DNA from: Haemonchus contortus
Taxonomy: Eukaryota > Nematoda > Chromadorea > Rhabditida > Trichostrongylidae
Direction: 5' to 3'
Length of the DNA: 64,000 bases
Assembly: GCA_000469685.2 (NCBI GenBank)
Contig: LS997565.1
Location: 5,715,005-5,779,004, forward strand
A program made the translations under genes and the position numbers. Under the pieces are notes generated by a model. The model was not told where the DNA came from. It saw nothing but the letters and a program-made list of their open reading frames with translations, and ran no database searches. Of the stretch, positions 56,201-64,000 are shown one piece after another. The number at the start of each line of letters is the position of its first letter. The first letter of the stretch is position 1.

Positions 56201-58400
56201 GTGAAATATAAACTGCTGAGGGGTAATCTGTTAAATTTGATTGAAGGCAAAGCAACAGCGGCTACAGTATTCCTTTGGTGTCATTGTTACGATTTTGCAA
56301 GATCCCCCCACCGAAATCAACTGTAAAAGACTTGTGGGAGGAAAAAATGAATGAAAGGTCACTATTTTAACCCGAATCCTTTCATTGCGTAGGAAATCTA
56401 ATTTCCACTGGAAATCTTCAACACATACAGGCAGAAATAACTCAGAGAATCGGTTACGGAGAATGCTGTTAAAGCGGACTGTCCTACAAGTCGATCTAAT
56501 TGTAAGGGAACTTACTGCTGATGCATAATTCGTGTAACGCCCAACGGATTCAAATCAGGGAGTGGGAAGTCATTAGCTTCGACCGCACCTAATGTCCACC
56601 TTCTGAAGCTTCGTACGAAATGAGACGAGAAGTCTGATCCAATCAAAACCAACCAGAACTTGTTTCGCATCATACATGTAGCAATTTTTTTGTCATTTTC
56701 GTCGCTCAACCTCTTGACAGCATCGGTTTTTGCTGTTGAGCATTCAGGAAGAAAACATCTTTGATAGCGAATGTTTCAGCGATCGAATTCGAACTTCGGT
56801 AAACGTACTGGGTGACGGTTTCGGGGCCGGTATCATTCATCACCTGACCCGTGATAGTCTTGTCGAAGCTGACACTGACGAGTTGATTCGACAAATCAGG
56901 GAAGACATACGTGAGGTTTCAACCGATTTTTATGTTTTTGATATTTTGTTTATAAATTACTTCTTTATTACTCATACACATAGGAAAGTAGAGCACAGCA
57001 TGTGATAAGCTCAACAACAGAATGAACTAACGTTGCATATACAAGAGTTACTTGCGAGCCCAACAAAAGGGATCTATTGTGGGCTCCTCGGCCCTCGTTT
57101 AATTTAACTAGTAAATTCCGCTGTTTTCGAAATAACTGCAGAACCTCAAGTCCAGCATCTTTTCTACGTATTTTATTTACAAAATAAAGCCACTACAACA
57201 TATGTAAAAAACTCAGAGATTAGAAATTGAATTCACCTGATAGGAGATATGTGCAGCGACGGAAGTTGTCTTTCCCAAATCACTGCTACACTAACTATCT
57301 AACAACTGTAATTTTTTCTAATAGCAGCATTTTCTGAAGTACAGTAATATAAATACCAAGTGTGAATCGTTCAGATCAGCTAAACAATCCTAACCCTCTA
57401 CAAATCGGCAGCACTCATCCGAGTAATCAGATTTCATTGCACAGCCAAACGGCGATTCAAATGCAGGTACGGTAGGCAAAACTTTGAAGAAACTCAATGA
57501 GAATGCGTCAGGAGGCATGGATTCTTATAAAGAGATCAATAGGCATGAAGACATCGTGAAGCTGTTAAAGATCGCTCCTCGTGTTCATAGTAGAGCTGGC
57601 TATGTGATACCTTAAAGGCACAGGTTACGATAATTTTGAGGTACCCCTTTTGGATTGAAAAGCGGAAGTTTTGAGGAGCACATTGGTGGCGAAGCAAGCG
57701 AGAAAATCCGCCTACTTAAAGGCTTTTTAGAAGTGGGACTGGAGGTTGTACGAAACCACCGTGACGAGAATGGCATGTAAGTGGTGTTTGGACGAGAATT
57801 AAGTTACTCACATTGCTCATAGAGATGACTATATCAAGCCAAATTGCCCGAAACTATTTTTCACTGTCGGGTTATGGCAAGTTGTTTGAACTTCCTACAT
57901 GGGAGTATCCTAAAATAGTGCAGCCTCTACGAAGCTGTTGAAACTCGTCCACGATGGATGTGGCATTAACACGATACAATCTCCAACCCCCTATTTTGCT
58001 CTATGACGTTTCATGACGTTTTTCGACTTTATAACTGCAGGTATGGTACAAGGGGAAGTCTCGAATTCACACTGTAGGGGGATCTCAAAAACCATTTTTA
58101 TCGTGAACTGTGTCTTTAAAGTATGCTACAGTACATGACCAAAGCCGTACTGTCGAATATCGCTGGAAATCTTGGAATGTATACCGTACAGTAATCTCAA
58201 CATGGATGCAGTTACAGTAATCTCAGTATTGATTATTTGTGCCATATAGGATATACTCTCAGATGATCGATGGTGATGGTGTCGAAAAACCGGTGCTTCC
58301 TGCAAATGACAAGCGGAAAGCTTCTCGGAATGCTATTTTTGCACCGGTCGTTGAAGAGGAGGAAAGCCGAACTTTGCTCAGAGGCGAATTCACGGTGTAA
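50160..58400 (+). CDS. Excitatory amino acid (glutamate/aspartate) transporter, SLC1/EAAT (GLT) family, with a frameshift in the TM1 exon
   Basis: Exons: 50160-50255, 52115-52212, 52354-52442, 52649-52770, 53080-53240, 53312-53438, 53669-53745, 54281-54437, 54561-54663, 55589-55680, 55907-56038, 56780-56915, 58263-58400 (TAA). Apart from one extra base in the first, phases join throughout: 1527 nt, 508 residues, near the family's usual 500-570. Family marks: FPGEIF and MILPLIISS (TM2), YYMTTT (TM3), LVTRK-like MVTRKSPF (TM6), HP1 ASSGATLP, TM7 [11 protein letters not shown]2, and TM8 [12 protein letters not shown]. Family knowledge: Na+/H+-driven, K+-countertransported uptake of glutamate across the plasma membrane. 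TM8 Asp and Arg, which bind the amino and side-chain carboxyl groups, are present. Oddities: frameshift at about 50231, Asn-to-Thr in the NMDGT motif, and a shortened HP2 tip. Two N-glycosylation sequons (NGT, NVT) lie in the large extracellular loop. Which of the nematode GLT paralogues this is cannot be told. Confidence 0.88.
51119..51564. mobile_element. Large palindromic MITE in the EAAT intron
   Basis: Two arms of about 200 bp in reverse complement (left 51119-51317, right 51358-51564) with a loop of about 40 bp. Ends read TCGAAA(G)AACTTTATTTGTAC. Arms differ by small indels and a homopolymer: 6 C in the left arm against 15 G in the right. No coding potential. It lies between the TM1 and TM2 exons. 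Confidence 0.9.
52115..52770 (+). CDS. EAAT exons for TM2, TM3 and the start of the extracellular loop
   Basis: Exons 52115-52212, 52354-52442 and 52649-52770. The first reads [20 protein letters not shown] and then [12 protein letters not shown]. The second contains [11 protein letters not shown]; the YYMTTT motif of TM3 supplies sodium-site hydroxyls in the family. The third reads [13 protein letters not shown] and uses a TTTAG acceptor at 52648; the AG three bases further on would shift frame and introduce a stop. Phases are 2 in, then 1, 0, 2 out. Confidence 0.87.
53080..53745 (+). CDS. EAAT exons for the glycosylated loop, TM4 and TM5
   Basis: Exons 53080-53240, 53312-53438 and 53669-53745. 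The first carries [15 protein letters not shown], the family's RNMFPPNLVEACF-like stretch, and two Asn-glycosylation sequons within [10 protein letters not shown]. The second reads [16 protein letters not shown] and ends RWISALMW. The third reads [16 protein letters not shown], equivalent to YAPVGILFLIAGKIVE of vertebrate EAATs. All junctions split codons consistently (phases 1, 2, 1). Confidence 0.87.
54281..54663 (+). CDS. EAAT exons for TM6, HP1 and the first half of TM7
   Basis: Exons 54281-54437 and 54561-54663. TM6 reads [22 protein letters not shown]1 tip is GTASSGATLP where most EAATs have a run of four Ser (SSSSATLP). TM7 starts [21 protein letters not shown] ends exactly at the donor, so the sodium-site motif NMDGT is split between exons and its first residue is Thr (ACT, 54658-54660). 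Confidence 0.86.
55589..56038 (+). CDS. EAAT exons for TM7b, HP2 and the start of TM8
   Basis: Exons 55589-55680 ([19 protein letters not shown]) and 55907-56038 (HP2 and start of TM8). HP2 reads [18 protein letters not shown], one residue shorter after the Pro than the usual SIGAAGIPQAGLVTMVIVL of vertebrate EAATs, with Asp where Val is usual. The donor GTTAGT after GGCTGCT splits the Leu codon before the TM8 signature. Confidence 0.86.
56780..56915 (+). CDS. EAAT exon for TM8 substrate-binding segment
   Basis: Starts after TGTTTCAG and reads [21 protein letters not shown]. The Asp, second Arg and Asn of D-R-x-R-T-x-x-N are the residues that hold the substrate amino group and side-chain carboxyl in characterised EAATs, so acidic amino acid specificity is predicted. 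The exon ends IREDIRE at a GTTTCA donor in phase 0. A second AG upstream (56751) would precede an in-frame stop. Confidence 0.87.
56916..58262 (+). other. Last intron of the EAAT gene
   Basis: A 1.35 kb intron; no coding piece of the transporter is expected or seen here. No repeat recognised. Confidence 0.6.
58263..58400 (+). CDS. EAAT last exon: cytoplasmic C-terminal tail
   Basis: Acceptor ACTCTCAG at 58255-58262, entered in phase 0, 46 codons with TAA at 58398-58400. The tail is acidic ([11 protein letters not shown]) and ends GEFTV, which fits a hydrophobic-x-hydrophobic (class II) PDZ ligand; that is a motif guess. A nearer AG (58249) would give a stop in phase 0. Intron before it is 1347 bp. 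Confidence 0.72.
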   Translation: MIDGDGVEKPVLPANDKRKASRNAIFAPVVEEEESRTLLRGEFTV

Positions 58401-58673
58401 TCGCCCTTTTCAGAATACGGTATCCTCCTGCGCTGGTATTTTCTAGTCTTTATATACACTAAGAATAGTGATGTGAACATGCCATTGTACACACAAACAC
58501 AAATCCGCTCTTTGTTACTTTAATTACCCCTTTTCTTTTTCAGCGGATTCCGATTTCTGCTTGATTTACTTCAATCAAGTTGTTTTTGTTGATATTCTGT
58601 TGTTATTCAAGTCTTCACGCCTGATAACAATGCAGATAGATGACAATAATGTTTCACTGTTCAAATTTGTCCT

Positions 58674-58679
58674 AATAAA
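58674..58679 (+). terminator. Candidate polyadenylation signal of the EAAT gene
   Basis: AATAAA lies 274 bp past the transporter stop codon, the first canonical hexamer downstream. No cleavage site can be seen directly. Confidence 0.45.
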
Positions 58680-60076
58680 TTATTCATATGAAACGAGTAT
58701 GTGTAATGGGAAACGGTGCTTACAACCATAGCGGGCTGCAGTCGACGGTTCGCAGTGAAGGGATCGACTCATATTGGATCAACATCGCCGTCGTCAATCA
58801 GGTGCTGCAGAAAGTGCACAGACAGCACTAGAGCTGACGGAGAGCATGGAGGAACGAGCACGGATGCCTAGAACCTCAAAATTTGTAAAGTTCATGGCTC
58901 ATCCTCATAGAAGGCAAGCTATCATGCTGTGATTCATTTGATGGGCATCTACCTCTGTTTTGCACTTTTAACGTTCTGAAGGGTAAGTATGCCTCCAGAA
59001 TCACGGTGTACGGCGTTGAACTCGACTCACAGCGCGGTCCCTGGTGCAGCTCCTAGGTGTGATTCCACCACGTACCGAGCTCTCTGAGTTATTTCTGTTG
59101 CCAAGGAGAATGCCTATCGAGTTCGACACAGTAGAATTACTCAGAGAATAGGTTAATTGCTTGGATTCAGCATAACGTCCTCCATAAAATGGTGAATTGC
59201 TTGTAGAGTCAACCTTCTAAAAAGGCAAATGAGCTTAAAAAACAGTGAGTGAACCCCTTTTGACTTCGCCGCCACTTGGCCTTCACACGTTATTGCTCAG
59301 AACAGCAAACTTCGCTTAACGCTCATTTAACGTTTTGAGGTGAATTCATTCGTCTTTCCGCTCTATTCATCTAATATCACCTCAAAGTTGCAAAGTGAAG
59401 GGTTGAGCCATTCCTTTTTCACCCAAAAACAAGAATGTCCTTCGTCCTTTCTTGGAGGGTGTCGCTTCACCTGCCTGCTTGCTGGCTATCGCAGAAGGGC
59501 TATGCCTGATCTTATAATATGTAGCGATTTGATATCTCTTCCAAGCCAGTTAATCTCAATGCAGACCCTTCCTTTTTCGTGTTTTTTCTGCAAGTTTTTC
59601 TATCATTTTAGTATTAGGTTAATGCATAATTATTGCGGATTTTTTCGCGGCTTTTTTCTCTCGATAAAATTTGAATATTGAGTTTGGGTTTTTTCTAGAA
59701 ATGATCTACATGATTTCCTCTACAAAAATGTACCTAGAAAACCATTCGCATATTCGCGAAATTAGGCTTAACTACTACGAGAAAGATTGGAAGGTAGCAG
59801 AGTCATTCCGCGATCTCGGTAACTCTTCGGCGATGGAACAACCAGACAAAGCCAACCAAGAAACGGGATCTGCTCTTAAATCTGCCATATTCACCAGCAA
59901 AAACTTTTATGGATCATCTCGTCAACCGTCCATCGAAAAAATGGCTAGAGAATAGAAGTTTCGTCGATTTGGATGACTTGATGGCCGATGTCAAGGCGTG
60001 GGTCACCCGTAAGGATCAAAACTTCTTCGCTTTTGGGATCCGACTACCTAGCCAATGGGAAGCAGTGCTTGACGTA

Positions 60077-61338
60077 TTAGGTTGAGTCATAAGTCCTCGG
60101 ACAAATTGGCAACAATAATATTTATCTTACAATTTTTAAACTACAATAGCGAATCATTTGAAATATGCCCCATTGGCATCGATGGTCTTCTGCCAATGCT
60201 TGGGCAAATCGTAGGTGCCCTTGCTTTAGAACGCTGGGAGCTGGCCCTTGGAGAACTGCACCAGTGCCGTTTTGATGTCGTCGCGGGTTTGAAAGTCCTG
60301 ACCATCCAGATGAAGTTGAAGAAGGGGATAAAGGTGGTAGTCCGAGGGATCCAAGTCTGAAGAACATGGTTGGTGTGGTAAACTTGTCCTGCCGAAATTC
60401 GTCAGTTTAGTTTTGGTCGTTCTTGCAATGTGAGGGCGAGCGTTGTCGTGCTGGAAGTGAACTTTGTGCTGCTGTGGACGTGTAGCTTCGGGACTCGCCT
60501 TCAAATTCCTCAGTTGCGTAATGTAGACGTGTGCGGTCGCTATGCATCCTTCATCTAGCAGTTCCCATTATTCGACACCGTGAACGCTCCACCAGAATCA
60601 GAGCATAACCTCCTTAGCGTGTACGTTGGGTTTGGGGGAGTCTTCTGCATGCGCACCTTTGTCAATCCATTGAACACGCCGGTGAACGTTAGAGTAGAGG
60701 TTCGACTTCGCACCCCTGGTGACTAGGTACTCGAGCCAAGTGTGGTGCCCTTGAGCGTGAGGAGAGAAAGTGCCACGTCGTCGCGGCGGTCTATGTCATA
60801 CTGCCCCAAAGCATGAGGCACCCATCGACCGAGCTTTCGCACCTTGCCGGTTGACTTCAATCCACGAATAATTGTGGACTGACTCCCCAAGGGTGACTGC
60901 CAGTTAACGAGTAGTTTGATACGGATCGGCTTCCACCTGGCTCCGCAGCACCCTCAAATCCAACTTCATTGAGCGTCCCGGACGGTCTTCATTTTCGACG
61001 GAATGGTCGCCCGATCCGAACTTCTGGTGCCACTTGTAAATTGTACACCTCCTGCTTGTGAACGTCCTTCATACCTCTATCGATTGCCGCGGGTTCATGG
61101 CCAGATAAAAAAATAAATATGATGGTGTTGCGGATGTGGAGTTGCGACAGCTTGAAATCATGAGGCATAGTTGCAGGAAAGGAAACAGTTAGGTGCCTCC
61201 TCCAGTATGCGTTTAGAAGAGCTTTCCATAGTCTATCTAACAATGCCTCGCACGTTCATTTTCGTCACCTCTTTCAAGACTTATGATGGCTAGAAGTCAT
61301 CACTATCATTTTGTCCGAGGACTTATGACTCAACCTAA
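60077..61338 (-). mobile_element. Mariner transposon (1262 bp) nested in copy B, transposase decayed
   Basis: The TIR TTAGGTTGAGTCATAAGTCC on the left is matched by its complement on the right, and TA is duplicated at both sides (60075-60076 and 61339-61340). Its TIRs and transposase differ from the host element's. Confidence 0.88.
60160..61243 (-). pseudogene. Decayed mariner transposase
   Basis: On the minus strand an N-terminal part begins at about 61243-61160 and includes MPHDFKLSQLHIRN. It is followed after a frameshift by HQKFGSGDHSVENEDRPGR, then by stretches with stops, then by a clean block at 60226-60504. That block holds HDNARPHIARTTKTKL and DPSDYHL, the second and third catalytic Asp of mariner transposases with 34 residues between them (D34D). 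An in-frame stop precedes the terminal HWQKTIDANGAYF. The first catalytic Asp region is not recognisable. Non-functional by its stops and frameshifts. Confidence 0.82.
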
Positions 61339-61549
61339 TAGATGGTGAATAAGTTCCGGAGTAATTGTTTGAATATGTCTTTGCTTACTATTTCTATAGT
61401 TTCTTTAAGTAAAATTCGCTGAAAAAAACCGCAATAATTATGCATAAACCTAATATATAGAGGCAGGTAAAATGCAGGAGAAATAGAAAATATCAAAGTA
61501 ATCGTGTTTCGACCGCCAGGACGTCATGTATACTCTGACTAGATCACCT

Positions 61550-61777
61550 AATGAACTATCGCCGAAAAGTTAGTGAGATCGCGGAATGACTGCGCCACCT
61601 TCCAATCTTTCTCAAAGTAGTTAAGCCTAATTTTGCGAATATGCGGATGGTTTTTTGAGTATATTCCTGTAGAGGAAATCAAGTAGATCATTCTAGAAAA
61701 AACCCGAACTCAATATTCGAATTCTATCGAGAGAAAAAAAGCCGCGAAAAAATCTGCAATAATTATGCATCAACCTA
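61550..61777 (-). mobile_element. Truncated mariner-like element, copy C, inverted relative to copy B
   Basis: The right end GCAATAATTATGCATCAACCTA at 61777 and the adjacent 220 bp are the reverse complement of the first 220 bp of copy B, including the transposase N-terminal remnant (RLNYFEKDWKVAQSFRDL on the minus strand). It lacks the opposite end. Copies B and C together form a large inverted repeat around the nested mariner. Confidence 0.78.
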
Positions 61778-63527
61778 TTAGTTTTCTTGTTATATTCCAC
61801 TATTCTTCTAGTTGCCAACTTTGAGTATAAACGCTGAATCATGAATCTTTTCCCTGAGTATTGTATCCTGAATGAATACTTTTTGTAATAAGTAGTTGTA
61901 AGAATTATAATAAGTGTAGTTAGAGCAAGTTTTTTTTTTCTGAACATGTGGCCTTCCTAGTAGTGACTGAAGGCGGCACTCTAGTAGTTTATCTGAAAAA
62001 AAATGTAGATGATTCCTATTCCATGGGTCTCGTTTAAAAGTCAAAGCTACAGAAAAGTCGACACATCAGCCTAAACTTTTTTCATTCAGTGTCCCTCATA
62101 CTGCATGAGCCTAGCACCCATTCAATAAACTCTAGGGTTTTGCACTGTGAGCGCGTCCATGGCTTATCTTAACAAAAGAGCAACTCTTTCAACGACCACC
62201 CTTTCCAGCTAACCTGATTCATTGGACTGAAGCCAGAAACAATCCTTTTCTGTGTCCATTCAGAAATACGACTTTAGAACTTCTTTTTGGAAATAATGTC
62301 TTTTTGATAAAACCACCTACTACCATCGCGATACTCAGTCGGTTTTTAATTATTATATTGGCTACCCCTGAAAGTATACATTGGTAGCTATGGATAATAA
62401 TGCTTTTGAAAAATAGAAATAGGGTTACGGTGCTGTGATCTCCCGTGATCATCGCTTGTGACCTCATCATCGGAATCGATTTTCAAATAGGACGACAGCT
62501 TTTCGTGGCTCCTTGTCATTCTTATCCACGACCGTCATTATTTTTGACGTCTTGAGTAGTTGTGATGGTATTTTTTGGTATTTTTTGTGATTTTGTTATT
62601 TTTCCTATATTTCTCGGTTCCCCGTACATTAAGAGGATCCGCAGCATAGTTAATAGAAGTTGTATCGAGTTTCGTTGGGTTTTAGTCTATTCTTTTCATT
62701 TCAGCTCGATTTTATTCGCTCAGTTCCTTTACATCATCATGAATGTTTATTTACACGTGTTTATTTGTTGTATGTGTTAATTTTTATTTGTTTATCTCCC
62801 TCATTTAGGGTTTTTATGGGATGTTGAAAAAACTTTTTTGTAGAGTGAATTTTTGCCAATTTTCTATTTTTCCGAAACTCTAAGCAATATTTCTTTCTTT
62901 TAAATGTGATTCCATCAGAATTCAATGCAGTTCTTTAGTGATCGATCTTTTCCTTCCCATCTGTACAAGGGGTGCTTTTGCCCTTTTGTCGTAGTAGACA
63001 CAATGACTGTTGCCTGTTCCGTCCCATCCAGTTAGTCATTCCTATTTATTCATAAAGATTTCTCATAATGACACAACACTTCTTCTCTAACAACGTCCCT
63101 TCTTAAGGGGGAGTCCTCGTGCTTTCATACCTTTCGATCAAAGTTCATCTTGGATTCTTTTGGAAGCGTTTTTTCCTTGACATTTCGATGTTTACAAGAC
63201 CGAATCAGTGCAGCTTTTGGTCAACAATCGTGCCATTTTCCTGTCTACTTCATCTACATCATTTGTCCAAAATTTATTTCTCTGCTTCTATTCATTTGTT
63301 CACTCGTAAAACAGGACTCTTGAGCTGGCCCAAACTTCTAGTTTTCTCTGAACATCAAGTTTTTCGGGAGCACTATAGCCCTGGGCTAATGTAATCTATC
63401 GGAGATTAAACACGCTTCGAGGGCAACTTGTTTAAAATTTTGACTACCGTTCGAGAAATCCAAGTTTGGATCATTTTGCGGTTAACCGTGTATGGGCCAT
63501 GCATTTCTTATCTATCTATGATTGCAG
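61778..63527. other. No supported gene
   Basis: AT-rich DNA downstream of the mariner copies, T-rich from 62560 to 63300. Short frames only. It may hold the 5' part or intron of the gene to which exon 63528-63647 belongs. Confidence 0.55.
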
Positions 63528-63647
63528 AAGGATTTGTATGGTGTATACAGAAATTCGAGAAGGAGTTCAAGTCAGATTTGCGGGGAGTTCAACACGTTTA
63601 TTGCTGAACAACGCACCTCTGAAGATAGGCACGGTCTAGCTAGAAGG
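63528..63647 (+). CDS. Isolated coding exon of an unrecognised gene
   Basis: A GATTGCAG acceptor is followed by 40 open codons (KDLYGVYRNSRRSSSQICGE ... GLARR) and a GTAATA donor, phase 0 on both sides. The composition (Ser/Arg, balanced charges) is unlike the AT-rich flanks. It is either an early exon of a gene continuing past the window or, since the EAAT exon ending at 56915 is also phase 0, a distant alternative C-terminal exon of the transporter. No family is recognised. Confidence 0.45.
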
Positions 63648-64000
63648 GTAATACATAGTACTTCTACGGTTTTGCTTTGCTTGCTTTTTTTACCTTTGTT
63701 TACTTTATTCACTTTTATTCTTCTAGCAGGTGTTAAACTTTGTATTTTGAATAATATCCTCGAAACTTTTATTTTTTATGCAACTTCCCAAGGTATATAT
63801 GCACTTGAGAATTGAGTATGTTTTATTTGAATGGCTCCTAAAAGGTTGATACATTACTTCATTCCAGCAATTGCTTGGCAAAGCATCATAAAAGTATCAC
63901 AGTGCTTGATTTATTTAACTAAGAATCCATAGGCTGTGAATTCTGCAACACTTCTGTTTGTACCTTGAATCTGTCCGTGCCAGCTGTCAACAACATTCAG

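Larger units (their letters stand above)
59615..61452 (+). mobile_element. Internally deleted mariner-like element, copy B, interrupted by a second mariner
   Basis: Ends TAGGTTAATGCATAATTATTGCGG and its complement CCGCAATAATTATGCATAAACCTA, with TA at both borders. The plus strand carries a transposase N-terminal remnant (SHIREIRLNYYEKDWKVAES, about 59740-59830) and a C-terminal remnant (PSKKWLENRSFVDLDDLMAD, from 59930). The DDE/D core is deleted. The C-terminal remnant is cut at 60076 by the nested element and resumes at 61339. Confidence 0.85.

Overview
This window looks like nuclear DNA of a clade V parasitic nematode, probably a strongylid or hookworm relative; the genus cannot be fixed from sequence alone. 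The basis is small exons (about 50-180 bp) with GT/AG borders split by long AT-rich introns, a nematode-type excitatory amino acid transporter, and several mariner-like elements and MITEs. No tRNA, rRNA or CRISPR structure was seen.

Layout. Positions 1-18033 have no confidently modelled gene. They hold a few open stretches (a possible membrane-spanning exon at 467-657, a possible C-terminal exon ending at 5139, minus-strand ORFs at 6167-6619, 10911-11291 and 14152-14631) and a short CpG-rich patch near 5640-5850. From about 19979 to 44582 on the plus strand lies one gene of at least 21 coding exons whose phases join without a break: 2481 nt, 827 codons including the stop. The protein has a Pro-rich N-terminus, a charged central coiled coil, a long Ser/Arg/Pro-rich disordered region with SxIP-type motifs and a short C-terminal helix. 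It is probably cytoskeletal, but I do not recognise the family. Its introns carry a tetranucleotide microsatellite, a hairpin-bearing GC-rich repeat array (29340-30190), an inverted-repeat element (30581-30729), a strong hairpin (32675-32722) and a piggyBac-type MITE with TTAA ends (34059-34311).

From 50160 (possibly 47657) to 58400 on the plus strand is an SLC1/EAAT glutamate transporter gene. Twelve exons from 52115 to 58400 join cleanly. The exon for TM1 (50160-50255) is recognisable but carries one extra base that breaks the frame. Removing it gives 509 codons including the stop. The substrate-binding Asp and Arg of TM8 are kept, but the sodium-site motif NMDGT reads TMDGT and the HP2 tip is one residue short, so this is a divergent or altered family member.

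Three related internally deleted mariner-like copies flank the transporter (46826-47421, 59615-61452 and about 61550-61777). The middle copy contains a second, different mariner (60077-61338, minus strand) inserted at a TA inside the last codons of its transposase remnant. A large palindromic MITE (51119-51564) sits in the transporter's first long intron. One further exon of an unknown gene is at 63528-63647.
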